Shown: piece after piece, positions 43,893 to 52,691 of the stretch
How the letters are laid out: each line of letters begins with the position of its first letter
How positions within the stretch are numbered: position 1 is the stretch's first letter
Source: Pseudomonas brassicacearum
Lineage (GTDB): Bacteria; Pseudomonadota; Gammaproteobacteria; Pseudomonadales; Pseudomonadaceae
Assembly: GCF_000585995.1 (NCBI RefSeq)
Contig: NZ_CP007410.1
Coordinates: 4,119,430-4,183,429 of the forward strand
Direction of reading: 5' to 3'
Length of the DNA stretch: 64,000 bases
The notes under the pieces: model-generated
Database searches by the model: none
Told to the model about the DNA's origin: nothing
What the model saw: the letters and a program-made list of their open reading frames with translations, nothing else
Made by a program: the position numbers and the translations under genes

Positions 43893-45434
43893 TCAGCTGA
43901 CGATGCCCAGGTGCCAGGGCACGAACTCGTGATCCCCAAGCCCCAACAATTCGCTCTTGGTCGAGGCGCCTGAAGCGGCCTTCAGAATGTGCTCAAAGAT
44001 GCGCTCACCCATCTGCTCAACCGACAACTCACCGTCAAGAATGAGGCCGCAATTAATGTCCATGTCTTCTTCCAGACGGGTGAACATCGGGGTATTGCTG
44101 GCGAGTTTGATCGTTGGTGCCGGCTTGCTCCCGAACATCGACCCCCTTCCCGTGGTGAAACAAATGAGGTTTGCACCGCTGGCGATTTGACCGGTTGCCG
44201 CGACAGGGTCGTAGCCCGGTGAATCCATGAATACAAACCCTGCCTTGTCAATCGGCTCGGCGTACTCGTACACCGCCTGCAGCGGTGTCGTGCCGCCCTT
44301 CATGGCGGACCCCAGCGATTTTTCGAAGATATTGGCTAGACCGCCGGCCTGATTACCGGGGCCTACGACGCCATTGAACTGCCCATTCTGACCTCGCGTG
44401 TATTCTTCCCACCAGGCCAGGCGGTCCAGTAGCTTCTGGCCCACCTCGGCGCTGATCGCACGGCGCGTCAGCATGAACTCCACACCGTGGATCTCGGGTG
44501 TCTCAGACAAAATAGCCGTGCCGCCATGACGCACGAGAATATCCATCGCAGCCCCCAATGCCGGGTTGGCGGTGATGCCTGAAAAGCCATCGGAACCGCC
44601 GCACTCCAGTCCGATCTTCAGGTGCGCCGCACTGACCGGGACACGTTTGACAGCGTTGGCTTCGGGCAGCATCGCTTCGATCGCCGCAATGCCTTGAGCG
44701 ATGGTTGCACGCGTGCCGCCGGTATCCTGCATCACGAATGTACGCAGATTGCGATCAGGCACCAGGTGCTGAGAATCGACGAGACTGGCTACCTGGTTTC
44801 GCTCGCACCCCAGTCCGACGATCAGTACAGCCGCCAAATTGGGATGGCGCGCGTACCCGGCAATGGTGCGCTGCAGCACGTCGAAATGATGGCTGGGGGA
44901 CGACATGCCGCACCCGCTTGTCTGAGCGAATGCGACGACGCCATCGACATTCGGGTAGGCGGCGAGCCGCTCGGGCGTGAAGTGTTCGGCGATCTTCTTG
45001 ATCACGCTCGACGAGCAGTTCACCGACGACAGGAGCCCGATGAAGTTGCGCGTGGCAACACGGCCGTCTGCTCGCACGATACCCATGAAAGTCGCGCGTT
45101 TATCGGGTGCTATGTAGTCCACCGGGCGCACATCCTCACAGAAGCCTGGGTCTCGATCGAAATCGATGAGCGCGATGTTGTGGGAGTGAACGTGCTCGCC
45201 CTTGAGGATATTGCGCGAAGCGACACCGATGATCGTGTCGTACTTACGCACGGGTTCACCGGACATGATGTCCTGCGCTGCGATCTTGTGCCCGCCCGGT
45301 ACTTGCGCCCGAATGCGTACGCCCAGTTCCGGCAGCTCGTCCCCGAGGCCGATCAATTGACGAGCGATGAGCACGTTGTCATTGGCATGCAGGCGTATCA
45401 GTCTGTGAGTGGCATGGGGTGTGGTAGTCGTCAT
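43893..45434 (-). CDS. UxaA/GarD-family sugar-acid dehydratase (altronate or galactarate type)
   Basis: 513 residues. The N-terminal 90 form a SAF domain (RLHANDNVLIARQLIGLGDE). The catalytic part holds the family landmarks GIVRADGRVATRNFIG, QTSGCGM, GLGCERNQ, LECGGSDGFSG, MDSPGYDPVAATGQ and CFTTGRGSMFG. These enzymes remove water from a sugar acid using Fe2+. Altronate dehydratase (UxaA) and galactarate dehydratase (GarD) are both possible. The aldolase next to it and the dicarboxylate-type transporter argue for an aldaric acid. It is second in the operon, 78 bases after the MFS gene. Confidence 0.9.
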   Translation of the reverse strand: MTTTTPHATHRLIRLHANDNVLIARQLIGLGDELPELGVRIRAQVPGGHKIAAQDIMSGEPVRKYDTIIGVASRNILKGEHVHSHNIALIDFDRDPGFCEDVRPVDYIAPDKRATFMGIVRADGRVATRNFIGLLSSVNCSSSVIKKIAEHFTPERLAAYPNVDGVVAFAQTSGCGMSSPSHHFDVLQRTIAGYARHPNLAAVLIVGLGCERNQVASLVDSQHLVPDRNLRTFVMQDTGGTRATIAQGIAAIEAMLPEANAVKRVPVSAAHLKIGLECGGSDGFSGITANPALGAAMDILVRHGGTAILSETPEIHGVEFMLTRRAISAEVGQKLLDRLAWWEEYTRGQNGQFNGVVGPGNQAGGLANIFEKSLGSAMKGGTTPLQAVYEYAEPIDKAGFVFMDSPGYDPVAATGQIASGANLICFTTGRGSMFGSKPAPTIKLASNTPMFTRLEEDMDINCGLILDGELSVEQMGERIFEHILKAASGASTKSELLGLGDHEFVPWHLGIVS

Positions 45435-45512
45435 AAAACAATCCTGGCATCCAGATTACGGCGTCGAAGAAGTTGAAATGCAGGTGTCATCCTCGCCTCG
45501 GCGCTTTGGGCT

Positions 45513-46895
45513 TTAACGGCTATAGGGTTCATTCAAAACCTGCGAGGAGACTGGGGCTTGCTGAGGCTCGGTCGGCATGGACGCAACGATGGGCTCGACC
45601 TTCTTCAGCAGCAGGGCGTAGTTCAAGATGCCCAGCATTCCGAGCACCGCCGAGAAGACCAGAGCCATTTTGAACGACCCGGTCGAGGCAACGATGAATC
45701 CGGTAATCACCGGCCCCAGTACGCCACCGAAGTTCGCCACCATGTTCTGCAATCCGGCTACGGTGGACGTCATGTTCTTCGGCGCGACGTCGCCCGGCAG
45801 AGCCCAGACTTGCGAGGCCGCGACGGTGGTTCCGGCCTTTGCGATGCACAGCAGGAGGACAGTAAGCCCGACCGATGTGGTCAACGGAGCCAGACCGATA
45901 CACAGCGCCATTGAAAGACCCACGATCAGAAACAGTTTGCGTGTCGCGGTCAGCGACAGGCGTCCACTGTGGACCACCCTGTCGGAAAGCCATCCGGCAG
46001 CGATCTCGGCGAAGAGGCCACAAATCAGCGGAAGCGAAGCGACCATGCCCATCTTGAGCAAGCCCATCCCCTGTTCCTTTACAAGGTAGGTGGGCAGCCA
46101 GGTGATGAAGAAGTACGAGATGTAGTTGATGGTGAAGAAGCCCAGGCACATCGCCCAGATATTGCGGTGCTTGAGCAGTTCGTACCATTTCATTGGAATC
46201 GCGGCATCGACACCGTGCTGCTGGGTCTGACCACCCCGGATGTATTCCACCTCGGCGGCGTTGGCGCTTCTATGTGTCTCCGGCGTGTCTGAGAAATACC
46301 ACCACCAGACCAGGCTCCAGACCAGGCCGGCCAAGCCCACGATCACGAACGTCATGCGCCAGTCGAACGTCATCATCAATGTCACGATAAGCGGCATCGC
46401 CACGGCACCGCCGAATTTCGAGGCACTGTCAAAAAGCCCGGAAATAGTTGCCCGTTCCTTGTCCGGGAACCATTTCGACGCGATGCCTGCGTTGGCCGGA
46501 TAAGCGCCGGCTTCACCGACGCCGAGTGCCACTCGCAGGCCAACCAGGGAGGCAAAGCCTGTCGCAAGTCCTGTCGCCGCCGTCGCAAGCGACCATGAGC
46601 CTACGGCTATCCCAAGCCCCATTTTTTGCCCGAATTTGTCTGCTACCCAGCCCGCAGGGATTTGTAGCAGCGCGTAGGACCAGAAAAACGCGGACAAGAC
46701 GATACCCATCATCTCGGGGGTCAGGCTGAATTCTTTGATGAGCTCGGGGGCTGCGACTGAGAGAACGGTGCGATCGATATAGTTGATAGCGATGGCGAAC
46801 CACATCAGACCTGCCACAACCCAACGAGCGTTGGATTTCTTGCCTTGATTCACCACAGCGTCATTTAACGGTTTTGCGGTCATTGGAGTGCGCAT
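45513..46895 (-). CDS. MFS transporter for a sugar acid (GudP/GarP/DgoT-like)
   Basis: 460 residues and about twelve membrane segments. The first helix ends in FAIAINYIDRTVLSVAAPE, with the NYxDRxxLS signature of the ACS group that carries glucarate, galactarate and galactonate. The ATG at 46895 (MRTPMTAK) is chosen because GGAGACA precedes it; an upstream in-frame extension overlaps the divergent regulator and looks non-coding. It is the first gene of the sugar-acid operon. Confidence 0.88.
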   Translation of the reverse strand: MRTPMTAKPLNDAVVNQGKKSNARWVVAGLMWFAIAINYIDRTVLSVAAPELIKEFSLTPEMMGIVLSAFFWSYALLQIPAGWVADKFGQKMGLGIAVGSWSLATAATGLATGFASLVGLRVALGVGEAGAYPANAGIASKWFPDKERATISGLFDSASKFGGAVAMPLIVTLMMTFDWRMTFVIVGLAGLVWSLVWWWYFSDTPETHRSANAAEVEYIRGGQTQQHGVDAAIPMKWYELLKHRNIWAMCLGFFTINYISYFFITWLPTYLVKEQGMGLLKMGMVASLPLICGLFAEIAAGWLSDRVVHSGRLSLTATRKLFLIVGLSMALCIGLAPLTTSVGLTVLLLCIAKAGTTVAASQVWALPGDVAPKNMTSTVAGLQNMVANFGGVLGPVITGFIVASTGSFKMALVFSAVLGMLGILNYALLLKKVEPIVASMPTEPQQAPVSSQVLNEPYSR

Positions 46896-46944
46896 TGCTT
46901 GTCTCCGATCATTGTTTTTGTTCTTCGATACTGACCTACGCCTA

Positions 46945-46959
46945 CATTGCTGAACAATG
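46945..46959. promoter_or_regulatory. Candidate operator CATTG-N5-CAATG
   Basis: A 15-base perfect inverted repeat lies in the region between the diverging MFS and LysR genes. It is the most symmetric element there and the likely binding site of the LysR regulator for the sugar-acid operon. An alternative upstream ATG of the LysR gene (46957) would fall inside it, which favours the later GTG start. Confidence 0.4.
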
Positions 46960-47022
46960 AATAAGCGGACATACTTCATAACCTTTTTGACATCTAAGGT
47001 TCTTCTGCCGGGGACAAAGCTG

Positions 47023-47976
47023 GTGAGCGACATCGATAGAGTTTTGCGTTCCAACCTCAAACTCAAACACCTGCAGCTGATCGTCGCGCTGGATGAATTC
47101 CGTCATCTAGGGCGGTCAGCGGAATTTCTATCGCTTACCCAGCCGGCAGTCAGCAAATCGCTGGCGGAAATCGAAAAGATGTTCGGGCTTGAGTTATTCA
47201 TCCGATCAACGCGAGGTACCCGGCCTACTGCCCATGGCGAGCAAGTTGTCCGATTTGCGCGCTCGGTGCTGGTCGATTTCGACCGTACCTGTGACGACAT
47301 CGCGTCAGTCGCCAGCGGCGGAGCCGGCCGTATCCGTGTCGGTGCAATGGTCGTCGCCACACCTGGATTGCTGGTAGGAGCCGTCGCCCGCCTCAAGCTC
47401 AACTCGCCACACACGACGGTGTCGATCGAGGAAGGTGATCTCACGCGCCTGTTGCCGAGGCTGCGTACAGGCGAGCTCGATTTCATCGTGGGTAGGCTGG
47501 AGCCAGGCTACAGCTCTCCGGACCTTGAAACGGAGGCGTTGTACACCGACTCAATGCGAGTCGTCGTCGCCGCCGATCATCCACTGGCCACAGTGGCCCG
47601 ACCCACTTGGCATCATCTGGCGACGCTTCCCTGGGTCGTTCCCCCGACGTGGGCATCCTCGCGGGTCAAGCTGAATCAGATGTTCTATAAGCACAAACTG
47701 CAACCACCCGCCGACATTATCGAAACCTCGTCCTTTTTGGTGACGATGACGTTTATGAGGAAAAGAAGCTGCGTCTGTTTCGTCGCCAGTAAAGTCGCGC
47801 ATTACCTCGAATCCATAGGCCTGGGTCATACCTTGCCGCTGGAAGTGCCGATCGAGTTACCGGCGGTGGGCATCATTTTGCTACGTAACGGGCTGAGAAC
47901 CCCCGTTGCAAGCACCCTCATCAACGCTCTGCACGAACAGGCGATGGACATCAGAGGCGAGACCGCGCCTGAGTGA
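47023..47976 (+). CDS. LysR-type regulator of the sugar-acid operon (GbpR-like)
   Basis: 317 residues from the GTG at 47023 (SDIDRVLRSNLKLKHLQL). The HTH reads LDEFRHLGRSAEFLSLTQPAVSKSLAEIEKMFG, the usual form of galactose-binding-protein-regulator-like LysR proteins, and a full effector domain follows. The GTG with GGGGA upstream gives the standard short leader. An ATG at 46957 would add 22 residues with no family character and is second choice. It is divergent from the transporter/dehydratase/aldolase operon. Confidence 0.85.
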   Translation: MSDIDRVLRSNLKLKHLQLIVALDEFRHLGRSAEFLSLTQPAVSKSLAEIEKMFGLELFIRSTRGTRPTAHGEQVVRFARSVLVDFDRTCDDIASVASGGAGRIRVGAMVVATPGLLVGAVARLKLNSPHTTVSIEEGDLTRLLPRLRTGELDFIVGRLEPGYSSPDLETEALYTDSMRVVVAADHPLATVARPTWHHLATLPWVVPPTWASSRVKLNQMFYKHKLQPPADIIETSSFLVTMTFMRKRSCVCFVASKVAHYLESIGLGHTLPLEVPIELPAVGIILLRNGLRTPVASTLINALHEQAMDIRGETAPE

Positions 47977-48024
47977 ATGCACAGGCGACGGCTGTAGTGA
48001 GGAGATGAAAATCTGATGACGTAA

Positions 48025-48060
48025 CAATCTCCCGATTCACCTGAAGGGAATGGGAGATTG
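48025..48060. terminator. Hairpin between converging genes
   Basis: CAATCTCCC and GGGAGATTG form a perfect 9-pair stem around an 18-base loop, between the LysR end (47976) and the dehydrogenase end (48077). There is no T-run after it, so termination efficiency is uncertain. Confidence 0.4.
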
Positions 48061-48076
48061 CACGCTATTCCAGGCT

Positions 48077-49156
48077 TCAGACCGCAGCAGCGATGGCCTT
48101 GCCCAGCGATTCAGTGTTGCCGGTGCCACCGATGTCGGCGGTCAAGGGCGCATTCTCCGGGCCCATCGCAAGCACGCTTTCGATCGCGGTCAGCACTGCG
48201 GCGCCTGCTTCGGGATGGCCCAGGTGCTCGAGCATCATCGCACCGCACCAGATCTGTCCGATCGGGTTAGCGATGCCTTTTCCGGCGATGTCGGGCGCCG
48301 AACCATGCACCGGCTCGAACAGACTCGGGAAGTTGCGCTCCGGGTTGATGTTGGCCGAGGGGGCGATGCCGATCGTGCCGGTGCATGCAGGGCCCAGGTC
48401 GGAGAGGATGTCGCCGAACAGGTTGCTTGCCACCACCACGTCGAACCAGTCCGGGTGCAGGACGAAGTTCGCAGTGAGAATATCGATGTGGTACTTGTCG
48501 ACGTTGACGTCGGGATACTTGTTGCCCATTTCCGCAACGCGCTCATCCCAGTAGGGCATGGTGATCGCGATGCCATTGGATTTGGTGGCCGAGGTCAGGT
48601 GCTTCTTCGGACGACTTTGCGCCAGATCGTAGGCGAACTTGAGGATACGGTCGACGCCGACGCGAGTCATCACGGTTTCCTGCAGCACGATTTCGCGATC
48701 GGTTCCGGGGAACATTTTGCCGCCGACACTGGAGTACTCGCCTTCGGTGTTCTCGCGCACCACCCAGAAATCGATGTCGCCGGGCTTGCGGTTCGCCAGT
48801 GGGGCCTTCACGCCGGGCATGAGACGACAAGGGCGCAGGTTGACGTACTGGTCGAATTCACGACGGAACTGCAGCAGCGAATCCCACAAGGAAATGTGGT
48901 CAGGCACCACGTCCGGCCAGCCCACGGCACCGAAGTAGATCGCATCGTAGCCCTTGAGGGTGTCGAACCAATCGTCCGGCATCATCTTGCCGTGAGCCAG
49001 ATAGTAATCGGCGCTGGCGAAGTCGAACCAATCCCATTGCAGTTCCAGATTGAACCGGGCAGCCACAGCGTCGAGCACACGCACGCCTTCGGGCATCACC
49101 TCCTTGCCAATACCGTCGCCGGGGATCACTGCAATTTTGTACTGGGTTCTGCTCAT
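48077..49156 (-). CDS. Tartrate dehydrogenase / D-malate dehydrogenase (decarboxylating)
   Basis: 359 residues of the isopropylmalate/isocitrate dehydrogenase superfamily. The start IAVIPGDGIGKEVMPEG and segments FWVVRENTEGEYSSVGG, ATKSNGI and NLFGDILSDLGPACTGTIGIAPS match TtuC/DmlA enzymes, which oxidise L-tartrate or D-malate with NAD and Mn2+, some with decarboxylation. Catalytic Lys and Tyr regions are intact. It is a single gene divergent from the LysR gene at 49265. It complements the sugar-acid operon nearby, since both feed C4/C3 hydroxy acids to central metabolism. Confidence 0.9.
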   Translation of the reverse strand: MSRTQYKIAVIPGDGIGKEVMPEGVRVLDAVAARFNLELQWDWFDFASADYYLAHGKMMPDDWFDTLKGYDAIYFGAVGWPDVVPDHISLWDSLLQFRREFDQYVNLRPCRLMPGVKAPLANRKPGDIDFWVVRENTEGEYSSVGGKMFPGTDREIVLQETVMTRVGVDRILKFAYDLAQSRPKKHLTSATKSNGIAITMPYWDERVAEMGNKYPDVNVDKYHIDILTANFVLHPDWFDVVVASNLFGDILSDLGPACTGTIGIAPSANINPERNFPSLFEPVHGSAPDIAGKGIANPIGQIWCGAMMLEHLGHPEAGAAVLTAIESVLAMGPENAPLTADIGGTGNTESLGKAIAAAV

Positions 49157-49211
49157 GGATTCGACTCCTGGGTTGATTGGGGCAGGGATCTCAGTGTATG
49201 CAGTGTCTATG

Positions 49212-49222
49212 AATTAATAATT
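49212..49222. promoter_or_regulatory. AT-rich palindrome in the divergent promoter
   Basis: AATTA-a-TAATT lies in the 108-base gap between the tartrate/D-malate dehydrogenase and its divergent LysR gene. It is a plausible regulator site, overlapping the AT-rich promoter. Confidence 0.3.
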
Positions 49223-49264
49223 AGTCCTTCCGGAAAGCCATTCTTAGTTTTAAGGAAAGAATCC

Positions 49265-50176
49265 ATGAGCACGATCGATGACCTGAGTTTCTTTCAGCAG
49301 GTGGCTACGCGCGCCAGCCTTACGGAAGTGGCACGCCATCTGGGGCTGTCGCTGCCTGCCGTGAGCAAACGGCTCAGCCAACTGGAGGCCAGGCTCGGGG
49401 TGCAGCTGGTACAGCGCACCACTCGCCGATTGTCGCTGTCTCCCGAAGGGGTGCTGTACCTGGAGGGAAGTCGCCCGATTCTGCGCCAGCTCGAGGAACT
49501 GGAGAGCGCGCTCAGCAGCCGTCAGCCAACCTTGCAAGGCCGGTTGCGGATCAATGGCACGCTGGGTTTCGGGCGGCAGCACCTCGCACCCGTGGTATCG
49601 AGCTTTGCCCGGCTGCACCCGGAACTTGAGATTTCTCTCGAGCTGACCAGCCAGCCACTGAGCATGCTGGACGATCAATTCGATATCGGCGTGTGCATGG
49701 GCGAGCCGCCGGACTCACGGTTGATCGCCATTCGTCTGCTGGAGAATCCACGTATTCTCTGCGCCTCTGCGGGATACCTTGAAGCCATGCCTGAACTGAC
49801 CCGTGTGGCGGATCTGGCGCAGCATAACTGCATTGTTCTGCGGCAGTTCGGCAGCGACTATGCGATCTGGCGCTTCCGCAAGGATGGCCAGGATTATTCA
49901 CACAAGGTCAGCGGAACGCTGTCAAGTAATGATGGCGAGGTCGCGTTGAGTCTGGCGCTGGACGGGCACGGATTGATTCTGCGGTCACGCTGGAATGTTC
50001 AGCAATATCTTGAAAGTGGCCGCCTGCAGGCGGTACTGACCGATCACCAGGCACCGAGGGCTGACATTTTTGCGGTGTATCAGCACCGACGGCATATCCC
50101 CCGGCGCATCTCGGTCTTCGCCCGCTACCTTGCGCAGGCGCTGGCGGAGCGTTTGCCCTTCGCGGCCCTCAAGTGA
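49265..50176 (+). CDS. LysR-type regulator of the tartrate/D-malate dehydrogenase
   Basis: 303 residues. The N-terminal HTH is FFQQVATRASLTEVARHLGLSLPAVSKRLSQLEARLGVQL; the effector domain matches the large DmlR/PA-type group that uses QRTTRRLSLSPEG after the HTH. The ATG at 49265 has AAGGAAAG upstream. The reading frame is open far to the left, but that part is antisense to the dehydrogenase and is not coding. Confidence 0.9.
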   Translation: MSTIDDLSFFQQVATRASLTEVARHLGLSLPAVSKRLSQLEARLGVQLVQRTTRRLSLSPEGVLYLEGSRPILRQLEELESALSSRQPTLQGRLRINGTLGFGRQHLAPVVSSFARLHPELEISLELTSQPLSMLDDQFDIGVCMGEPPDSRLIAIRLLENPRILCASAGYLEAMPELTRVADLAQHNCIVLRQFGSDYAIWRFRKDGQDYSHKVSGTLSSNDGEVALSLALDGHGLILRSRWNVQQYLESGRLQAVLTDHQAPRADIFAVYQHRRHIPRRISVFARYLAQALAERLPFAALK

Positions 50177-50255
50177 GCGACCATTTTGATGATTTGCATG
50201 GCCGTCACCCGCGTCACCCGCGTCACCGAGAGGTTCCGCGTTTAGGCGATGAGGC

Positions 50256-51203
50256 TCATTTCCGGGGGCGTTGCCCGGCATCGTCCCCAGTGCCAGCGAG
50301 CGGGGCCGGCAAGATCATGTCGTCCAGGCCCATCTGGCGCAGAAACTCCGCTTGCTTCTGGTAGTACACCGCATCGACTGTTTCGGTGCCCTTATGCTGA
50401 CCATCAACAGTCACGCGTAAAGGTCGTTGGCCGCGAGGCATTGCAAGCACTGCGGCGGCAGCCTCACCCACCGCTGAAACATCCAGCGCACCGCCATTGG
50501 CCCGATCAATGGCATCGAGCTTCTCGCCCAGACTGGCCATACGCGTGGCCAGCTCACCGTATTGATGCTCAATGGCCTGGTAAGCCGGAACCTGCGCATC
50601 GGCAAAATGTTCGGTCCCCGAGGTGAACGCGCCCGGCATCAGGATGACGCTTTCGATGCCTGACGGCCTTACCTCCATGGCCATGACTTCGGCCAGCGCA
50701 TCACCGGCCACCTTGCTCGCAATGTAGGGGCCCAGAAAGGGTTCGTGCAGCCGAGAGGTCGTACTGCCAACGTACATCAACAACCCCTGCCCCTGACGCC
50801 GCATGGCCGGCAGCGCCGCGCGATTGACCCGCAACCACGACAACGCATTGGTGTCGATAATTCGCGCGACCTGCTCCACTGAAAACCCCTCGGTCAATCC
50901 GGTCATCAACATTCCGGCGTTATTGATCACGACGTCCAGGCGGCCGTGTCGTGCAAGGATCAGATCGACTGCCGCACGACAGGCGGTTTCGCACAGCACA
51001 TCGAGCTCCAGCATTTCTAAAGCGAGGCTTTCCTGCCGGGCCATCTGCTCCAATGCCTGACTGCGCTCCCGATTTGTCTTCTTGATATCACGCTGGCTGG
51101 CATAGACATGGTGCCCGTCCCGGGCCAGCGCCAAAGCAATCGCCTTGCCAATGCCCGAACCAGCCCCCGTGATCAGAACCACCTGTTGTGCATTGAGCGT
51201 CAT
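50256..51203 (-). CDS. SDR-family oxidoreductase
   Basis: 315 residues with TGAGSGIG at 12-19, NNAG near 95 and YIASK near 160. This is a classical short-chain dehydrogenase with a C-terminal extension of about 50 residues beyond the core, ending GQRPRK. It probably uses NADP. It is the last gene of a three-gene operon behind a quinone oxidoreductase-like gene (15 bases upstream), under the divergent LysR at 52692. The substrate is unknown. Confidence 0.88.
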   Translation of the reverse strand: MTLNAQQVVLITGAGSGIGKAIALALARDGHHVYASQRDIKKTNRERSQALEQMARQESLALEMLELDVLCETACRAAVDLILARHGRLDVVINNAGMLMTGLTEGFSVEQVARIIDTNALSWLRVNRAALPAMRRQGQGLLMYVGSTTSRLHEPFLGPYIASKVAGDALAEVMAMEVRPSGIESVILMPGAFTSGTEHFADAQVPAYQAIEHQYGELATRMASLGEKLDAIDRANGGALDVSAVGEAAAAVLAMPRGQRPLRVTVDGQHKGTETVDAVYYQKQAEFLRQMGLDDMILPAPLAGTGDDAGQRPRK

Positions 51204-51218
51204 GTTGTGGCTCCCGAA

Positions 51219-52139
51219 TCAATGGCCGGTACGGATGATGACCTTTCCACACGCATGCCCGGTGGCCACTTTTTCCAGCGCGGCGCGGGTCTCGTCCAGT
51301 GTAAAGATCGAGTCGGTGATGACCTGCAACTGCCCCGCACTGAATTGCCGAATGGCTTCCTGGAGAAAAGGCGTGGCACTGGCGAAGAACACCGCCTGGC
51401 CGGCATGTCCTTCACGGGATTCGATGTCGAATTCCACCAAGGTCGCAATACGTCCGCTCATACCCAGCACCGACCAGGAGTTCTCCAGGGTGGAGCCGCC
51501 CAAGCTGTCGAGCACCAGGTCGATGTCACTCAGCGTGGTGAAATCCTGGCTGCGGTAATCGATCACTTCGTCCGCCCCCAGGCTCTTCACCCGTTCAATA
51601 TTGCGCGCGGAGGCCGTGGCGATGACGTGGGCGCCAGCCATATGAGCCAACTGGACCGCCATGCTGCCTACGCCACCCGCTCCCGCATGGATCAACACCC
51701 GCTCGCCGCCTTTCAACTGCCCGACCTCGAATAATGCCTGTCGCGCAGTCCCGAACGCCGTAGGCAGCGCCGCGGCCTGCTCGAAGCTCATGGTGGGAGG
51801 GATCACGCAAAGGTCGGCGGCAGCGACTGTCAACTGCTGGGCAAACGCACCACCAGCACTGGGTGAGCTGCGGCCGAACACGCGATCACCTGGTTGCAGG
51901 TGCGTGACTTGCTCACCGACACTGCTGACGACGCCGCTGAAATCGGTGCCGGGAATGTACGGCAGCTTGACTGGAAACACCGGCTGCATATACCCGGCGA
52001 TTATCTTCAAATCGAGCGGATTGACGCTCGCGGCCTCGACATGCACGACGGCCTCGTCTGCGCCTGGCGGCCGTGGGCCGACGTTGTGGAAAGTGACGAC
52101 CTCAGGGCCGCCAAATAAAGAGATGGATGCTGCTTTCAT
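51219..52139 (-). CDS. NADP-dependent zinc-less alcohol dehydrogenase / quinone oxidoreductase
   Basis: 306 residues of the medium-chain dehydrogenase superfamily. The start MKAASISLFGGPEVV, the NPLDLKIIAGY segment, IPGTDFSGVVSSVG and the cofactor motif HAGAGGVGSMAVQLA fit the quinone oxidoreductase/enoyl reductase-like group without the catalytic zinc ligands. The ATG at 52139 is the normal family start (AGAGG upstream). It lies 20 bases after the SnoaL-like gene and 15 bases before the SDR, so the three are co-transcribed. Confidence 0.9.
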   Translation of the reverse strand: MKAASISLFGGPEVVTFHNVGPRPPGADEAVVHVEAASVNPLDLKIIAGYMQPVFPVKLPYIPGTDFSGVVSSVGEQVTHLQPGDRVFGRSSPSAGGAFAQQLTVAAADLCVIPPTMSFEQAAALPTAFGTARQALFEVGQLKGGERVLIHAGAGGVGSMAVQLAHMAGAHVIATASARNIERVKSLGADEVIDYRSQDFTTLSDIDLVLDSLGGSTLENSWSVLGMSGRIATLVEFDIESREGHAGQAVFFASATPFLQEAIRQFSAGQLQVITDSIFTLDETRAALEKVATGHACGKVIIRTGH

Positions 52140-52159
52140 GGTGAGCCTCTCGCGGTGGT

Positions 52160-52600
52160 TCAAGCTTGGGCGGGGAATTGGCCGAGTTGCAGGAACAGGC
52201 CAAACCAGTCCTCCATGTGCCAAGTCGTTACGACACGCTCGCCGTCCAGCGCATGGAACTCATGCAGACGCAAGCTCACTTTTTTGCCGGTGGCAGCAAT
52301 GCCAAACAACTCGCCCAAGTGGGTGCCCGTTATTTCAGCGCGAACAGCGATCTGACCGGGGACTTGGATCATGTCGTGGATAACGATGTGCACATCCGGA
52401 AATGCCTCGCCGAAGCTGCGGATAATCAGCTTGATACCCTCCGGACCTGGACCTTGCCCAGGCGCCAAAGGGATGTCGTCCCAGTCGGCGGACAGAACGC
52501 TGTCGACGAGGTCCGGATTCTTTTCGCTGAAGGCGCGATACAGCGTTTCAACTGCCTGGCGTTCGGTGTTGAGGCGCGCGGTAAGTTCGCTGGAAGTCAT
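52160..52600 (-). CDS. SnoaL-like (NTF2-fold) ester cyclase family protein
   Basis: 146 residues. The pattern VETLYRAFSEKNPDLVDSVLSADWDD, then IRSFGEAFPDVHIVIHDMI and a closing WHMEDWFGLFLQLG is that of SnoaL-like polyketide cyclase/ester cyclase proteins, small cone-shaped NTF2 folds. Most bacterial members have no known reaction. It is first in the operon with the quinone oxidoreductase and SDR, all induced or repressed together by the divergent LysR. Confidence 0.82.
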   Translation of the reverse strand: MTSSELTARLNTERQAVETLYRAFSEKNPDLVDSVLSADWDDIPLAPGQGPGPEGIKLIIRSFGEAFPDVHIVIHDMIQVPGQIAVRAEITGTHLGELFGIAATGKKVSLRLHEFHALDGERVVTTWHMEDWFGLFLQLGQFPAQA

Positions 52601-52650
52601 TGCGTTGCTCTCGTCGTGGGGTATGACGAAAGTGTCTGTTATGGGCTAAC

Positions 52651-52665
52651 ATCTGTAAAACAAAT
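52651..52665. promoter_or_regulatory. Candidate LysR operator (T-N11-A)
   Basis: ATCTGT-aaa-ACAAAT is an inverted repeat with one mismatch that fits T-N11-A. It lies in the 91-base gap between the SnoaL-like gene and the divergent LysR gene. Confidence 0.45.
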
Positions 52666-52691
52666 GATCTGTATAGGCGTTTATTTGAATT

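Noticed and set aside
48050..49264. Long in-frame extension upstream of the LysR gene at 49265
   Set aside because: It is antisense to the tartrate/D-malate dehydrogenase; the regulator has a good ATG and ribosome site at 49265.
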